This document shows, in pieces, positions 59,391-64,000 of a stretch of 64,000 nt of DNA. The DNA comes from Tenebrio molitor (taxonomy: Eukaryota > Arthropoda > Insecta > Coleoptera > Tenebrionidae): contig NC_091051.1 in the NCBI RefSeq assembly GCF_963966145.1, forward strand, positions 8,618,001 through 8,682,000, written 5' to 3'. Position 1 is the stretch's first letter, and each line of letters begins with the position of its first letter. A program made the position numbers and the translations under genes. Below the pieces are notes generated by a model. It was given only the letters and a program-made list of their open reading frames with translations, did not search any database and was not told the DNA's origin.

Positions 59391-62300
59391 TTGTATTCTC
59401 GAAGAAGTAAATTTCAAAGGAGGGTCAATTTCTATTTCTAGAATCGCAGAATTCCCACGTCAAAATTTACTTAAAAATATTTTTTTCTGTTTAGAAATGT
59501 ATGTATGTACTCATTTATTTATTAATCAGTTTTCAATTTATTGACCTTCAGCCGTAAATTTAAATCAGAAATTCACCAAAATAATTTATCAAATACAGTC
59601 ATTTATTAATTTATATTAATTCTATATTAATTAATAAGTTTTGTTTGGATCAAATTCCACTAAAGCATTTTGTTCTAATCAAATAATAAACTGAAATGTG
59701 TTCAAATCGTGTCATTTAAATAATTCTGACACAAGAAAATAACAGAACGAGGATCAATTGATTGTCCTTTTCTCGCACATTCTTGTTTTGCTTTTTTTGC
59801 AAAAATATCACCCGCGGAGAAAAGGAGAAGACCCCAAACGGCGAAACGTTACAATACTTATTTCATTTCCGCGTCTAATTTGTCCAACCCCGTTAGAAAT
59901 GCGAATATGTTGTCAGCGCGTGTGATGTATTACTCAGAAAAAGCGGTAATAACAAATACATTTAGCATCTGACAGGAATAAAAAATAACCGTTTACGATA
60001 TTAGTTTTACATGAAAATCCCGTGAAAAGTTTCGCGTAAAACTGCATAATAAGGTGATTGATAGAACCGGAAGCCACAAGCTATCGCACCGATGATCCTT
60101 TTGTGCTTTTTAAAGCTGCCCTCCAACGATCGAACCTGAGTTTTTTGTTCAGTGAAACCGTTAAATAAATTCACTTCTATTCATTAACTTTATTGCATGT
60201 CTTTGTATTTACCACTTCAATACATCGAAGCGGCGCTTCTAATTTATTGGAAGGACGCTCATCCCGAATAAAGGCCGCCGTATTTTTCTGATTTCTCTCT
60301 ACCAAATTAAAAAAAATCGTCACGCCCTTTTAATTTATCGTCGGACGTTCAGGTGGAAAAAATCGAGTGGAGCGGCGGCCGAATAAAATTTTAAAACATA
60401 ATTAAACTAGGCCATAATTTATTAACCGATATTGCTATTTTATTAACATTTTACGCGAATGTTAAATTTTTATTCGCCCGTTCATATTGCCCCGAACGTT
60501 CATAGTTTGTTGTAAAAAAAGTTATGTTTTCCCTGGCGCGCACAACAGTCAAGTGGATGCGAAAAGGGCCGATAACACGCATTGCTCCAAGCGGTTATAA
60601 CTTAATATTTGGTGTGGGACATTGGTATGACCGCATCTCGCTGGGTTTACGATTAAACTCAATGCTGGCTGCTTTTACAGTCTGAAACGATAAGGAGACC
60701 ATTTTACCCGTGATGCCGATCACCGAGAGGTATAAAGATAAAACGGCCCTTGCATGCATTACCCTCGGCGCCCTTTCAACTTTGGCCCTGCATCCAAAGC
60801 TATAAAAGCTCGCTGATGTATGTGCACTACATTAAACCGAAAATACCCCGTCATTGTTTCCTAAATATATTCGAATTTCAACTGGGGCGTTGAGGGCCGG
60901 TTTTATTTTTAATTCATTTTTGTGAGAGATTTTAGCGAGTGCCGATGAAAATTTAATGTAGCCGTAAATAAGAGGAACATGATTTTATCATGTTATCGTC
61001 AAGTAAATTGGGACATTTTGTCTGCTGTTACACTTTATTATTCATCACCTTGAGACTAATTTTAGGCCTCATTAAATATTCTTTTACGAACATCTTCCAT
61101 TTAAAACAATACTCTCGGAAAAATTTGCGCATTAGATTCTCTTAAATGCGATTCTAAAAATTATGAAGCTTCTGACGAAATATTTATCGCTCGAAAATTA
61201 AAATCTTAACTCGATTTTTTTATTTGCCCGAGACCGTTTTCTTAATGCAAAAATACGCAAAGCAAATAAACGAGATTTGAGGGAATTTTAAATTTGTGGA
61301 GGTTCGTCGGCCGAGATTCCTATTTCCTACTCCTGTTTCAGGACAAGATTCAGTTTGACCACGTACTATTTTCAAAAAAAATCGATAAACATTAATATCT
61401 AACTACGAGGCAAGTCGATTGTCCCACTTTATTTGGTAATTCTATTATTGATGGACCGACAAACATTAAGTTTGGGGTTGATTACCATTTGTTCTTTGTC
61501 AAATTATTCATCTAACAAATATCACAAAGGATTTGACAAGGTATGAGTAATAAATTATATCTAAAAAATTATAAAGACGTATGAACGAATCACAATCAAT
61601 AAAATAAAGTAAAGAATTTACGAGTTCATTGATTCAAATACTACAAAAATACAACAAATCGTGTTTTTATTTTTACATTCAGATTCGATTCGTTATTTTA
61701 TTTTAAGCAACTTCTCTTGACAATTAACTCACCTCTCGAGTTTTCAAAGAAAACTTTCTGTTTTTTCAAACAGTTTGGGAATTTCAAGTGACCTTGTTTT
61801 AAAACGTGAACGTGTCTTGTTTGCCGATTACTCCAGATTTCTTCATTGCTTTGGTGAACGTCTGAGAAATTTTAAATGAGGGATTGAACTTAGTGGTACA
61901 GAAAATATTAAATATATCGTGTAAAGTTTGGATAACAAGAAGTAAGAGGAAACCAATTATGAGCTTTGTCGAATATTTATGGAAGACTCCCTAAGGATAT
62001 TTCAAAATTCTTGTATTTTTACACAGGTTTTGAAAATTTCTTAATCAGTAAGCACGTTGAATTATTTAAGATCACATTAATATCTAAACACTTACACCCT
62101 CTTCGGAATGCATGAGATCGTCATTCAGAATCTTTCAACAAAAGCATTTGGAAAGCATTTGACAGCCAAAACATGAAATGCGGTCTAAAACTTGGATAAC
62201 AAGGTTCGGAGAAACCTAGATCCTATTTCAGATTTGAATGTGTTTCTCATTTTATAAAACATCTATCGCATGTTACACTTGAAAAGTTCGTCAAGTAGCC

Positions 62301-62686
62301 TTTGAATTTTTCACAACATTGTGAAGTGTCTTAGAAGCTCAATGACAAAAGTTAGGTTAGGACCACGTTAAGAAGTGACATTTTTGGCTAAATTTGTTTT
62401 GTATGTAATGTGAGTGCCAGGTTATCAAAAAGGTTTATAATTAGAGCAGGACATGTGTCTGGCTACATGTTTGGTAACATTGAATACAAAACCTCTTAAT
62501 TTGACGAAAGTCGCAGATTAGATGTGTTTTTTTTTATGTTGAAAGCATTACATGCACACCAATACATTGTTGCCTATGAAATAATCTTCTTAGATAACTG
62601 CTGGCTTGAATTCCTGTACGGCTGTAACATGGCAGGGATAAAGAATGTATAGAGCTGCTAGGTCATATCATGCGTTCAAATAAAGT
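59391..62686. other. Mostly unique sequence; GC-richer 60080-60900
   Basis: No gene recognised. The 60080-60900 part has higher CpG and GC content, no repeat arms, and a TATAAAAG at 60801-60808 in the context AAAGCTATAAAAGCTCGC; no convincing initiator lies 25-30 bp downstream. The rest is AT-rich with short frames only. Confidence 0.3.
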
Positions 62687-62972
62687 TTGAATTTCCCGCC
62701 ATCTGACACGAATGACATTTGTTTATGTTTAATCGGCACATTATTGAACATGTTTGTTTTTAGCAAAGGGTGTCCTTAGATATTTGTTACGAAAATAGGA
62801 ATCGTTAGTTAGTTCTATTTTTAATGTAAAACGTTGCAAAGAAAGAAAAAAAAAAACAAATTTTAGGTTAGCTGTCAACATGCTCTAATTACAACTGTCA
62901 GATTACACTTTATAAAAGCAAAATAATTTCCAACGCCTTCTCAGCCCAGGATTTCAATTGAACCGCCCGATA
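62687..62972 (-). mobile_element. Truncated inverted copy of the 35-kb MITE
   Basis: Reverse complement of about 35190-35480: shared blocks include AACAAATGTCATTCGTGT, AAAACGTTGCAAAGAAAGAA, GCATGTTGACAGCTAACCTA and GAAATCCTGGGCTGAGAAGG. The end carrying GAAATCCTGGGCTG is present near 62950, but the other terminal arm is missing, so the copy is truncated at about 62687. Confidence 0.75.
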
Positions 62973-64000
62973 AGTATTATTTATTTTAGTGAATCAATAA
63001 TTATATTAATATAACTTCAGGAGAAAAAACTTAAACAAATATAAATCTTTTAGAGTTTTTAAAAAATATTTGATCCTATTTGTTTGTTTCTTATTAAAGG
63101 AATTTAATTAAAATGCAGTGAAAGAATTTACTAAAGCCATGTGTACTTTATTTGCAACAATAACAAAGAGTTAGAGAAAAGTATTTTCAATCTAGAGAAT
63201 TACAATAGACGCTGTTGACCTCTAATGCTATAAGAGCACCCCATTACACGAGGATAGTTTCTAAATTGCGGTGTTTCAACAACAGGGATTGTTTTCAGGT
63301 GAACGATATCGTTTTTATTTCCACATAACTAATGAGATTAGTCTTAAAGTTGGTGTGTGGGCTCAGACATAAAGACGCCCCATAAAACACACAAGAGTGT
63401 CTCGCAACACTTGTTGATGTGAGTTTCCTTTTTTTATAGAAAACTTGGTTTTATTTCTGCTTTTTGTGTGAAAACAAGCCAATTGGATAATGAATGTAGG
63501 GGCCGGCCAATCGATTACAATTTCCCTCGTATCGAATTCAAACACGGAACGGGTGTAAATAAGGGGAAAGCTTTTGCATATTTGGTTTGTAATTTTTAAA
63601 TAAAAACGAAGAGATTGTGTAATTTAATTTGGAGTGGCGAATTGAAATTTTTTCGGGCAAATTAAAATTGTACGGTCGCAGATAAGTTTCCGGGAGAAAA
63701 TGTATTATCTGAGACGGATCACATAATTGCGGTCCTAATTTGTAAGAGCTCCCGGGGAATAATAAAATTTGTTTGTTGTTCTGCTATGGTGCTTTATTCT
63801 AACGTTAAAGCTTATCAGAGGGGTTTTACGGTTTCACTTTACGGCAAGTAAATAATCTGCCTAAGAAAACATATTTAAATCATTTAAAATTTATATACGC
63901 AAAGCCAGGATCGTTGCACGTTGGAACAATAGGGCTGGAAGGATATGGCGCGACGAATTTAACATCCCTAATTAATGCCTCGGAGTTTTCGCTATTTGGT
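62973..64000. other. AT-rich sequence, nothing recognised
   Basis: No repeat arm, domain or RNA gene was noticed up to the window edge. Confidence 0.4.

Noticed and set aside
1..64000. MicroRNA genes and CRISPR arrays
   Set aside because: I looked for several well-known insect microRNA seeds and for regularly spaced repeats and saw none; hairpins found are all explained by foldback elements.

Overview
The window reads as AT-rich insect nuclear DNA, and a beetle is my best but uncertain guess. Arguments for this are about two-thirds A+T, no bacterial gene density, many short foldback (MITE-like) elements with TA target duplications, a tRNA-derived SINE, a Helitron whose ends match the common insect type, and decayed mariner and gypsy-like fragments. 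I found no exon of a host protein that I can name, no intact transposase, and no ordinary tRNA, rRNA or CRISPR array. The window behaves like a gene desert: a long intron or an intergenic region that has absorbed mobile DNA. The long open frames in it are about as long as chance gives in 64 kb of such sequence, or are by-products of palindromic elements.

Layout. 1-6.3 kb: a small TA-flanked MITE (707-961), a 783-bp foldback with arms of about 330 bp (5127-5909), and a third inverted repeat (6000-6320). 6.9-9.05 kb: three copies of an identical 18-mer containing GGTGGAGGCGCCGG. 9.2-10.1 kb: a less AT-rich patch that looks like unique sequence. 11.3-11.55 kb: two abutting gypsy-like RNase H scraps. 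12.7-17.0 kb: four MITEs and a dimeric tRNA-SINE, including a MITE that landed in the centre of a perfect 24-bp palindrome and itself carries a nested palindrome. 17-34.6 kb: mostly unique AT-rich DNA with scattered foldbacks at 20.8, 24.1 and 32.3 kb. 34.6-40.5 kb: two adjacent MITEs, a dispersed repeat, a direct duplication and another foldback. 44.2-45.15 kb: a non-autonomous Helitron followed 27 bp later by a small MITE. 47.6-48.7 kb: the second SINE copy with a 17-bp target duplication, then a CAGGGTG MITE. 51 kb: two reverse-strand copies of the GGTGGAGGCGCCGG motif. 54.4-56.9 kb: two oppositely oriented copies of one MITE bracketing a dead mariner. 59-63 kb: second copies, inverted, of repeats seen at 35-37 kb.

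What works together: most of the foldbacks share a TIR starting CAGGGT and a TA duplication, the signature of the Tc1/mariner group. They were probably moved by transposases encoded elsewhere. The SINE carries internal pol III promoter boxes and would have depended on a LINE in trans. The least explained signal is the GGTGGAGGCGCCGG motif: an 18-bp identical block at three sites plus 14-15 bp at two more, with flanks that have largely diverged.
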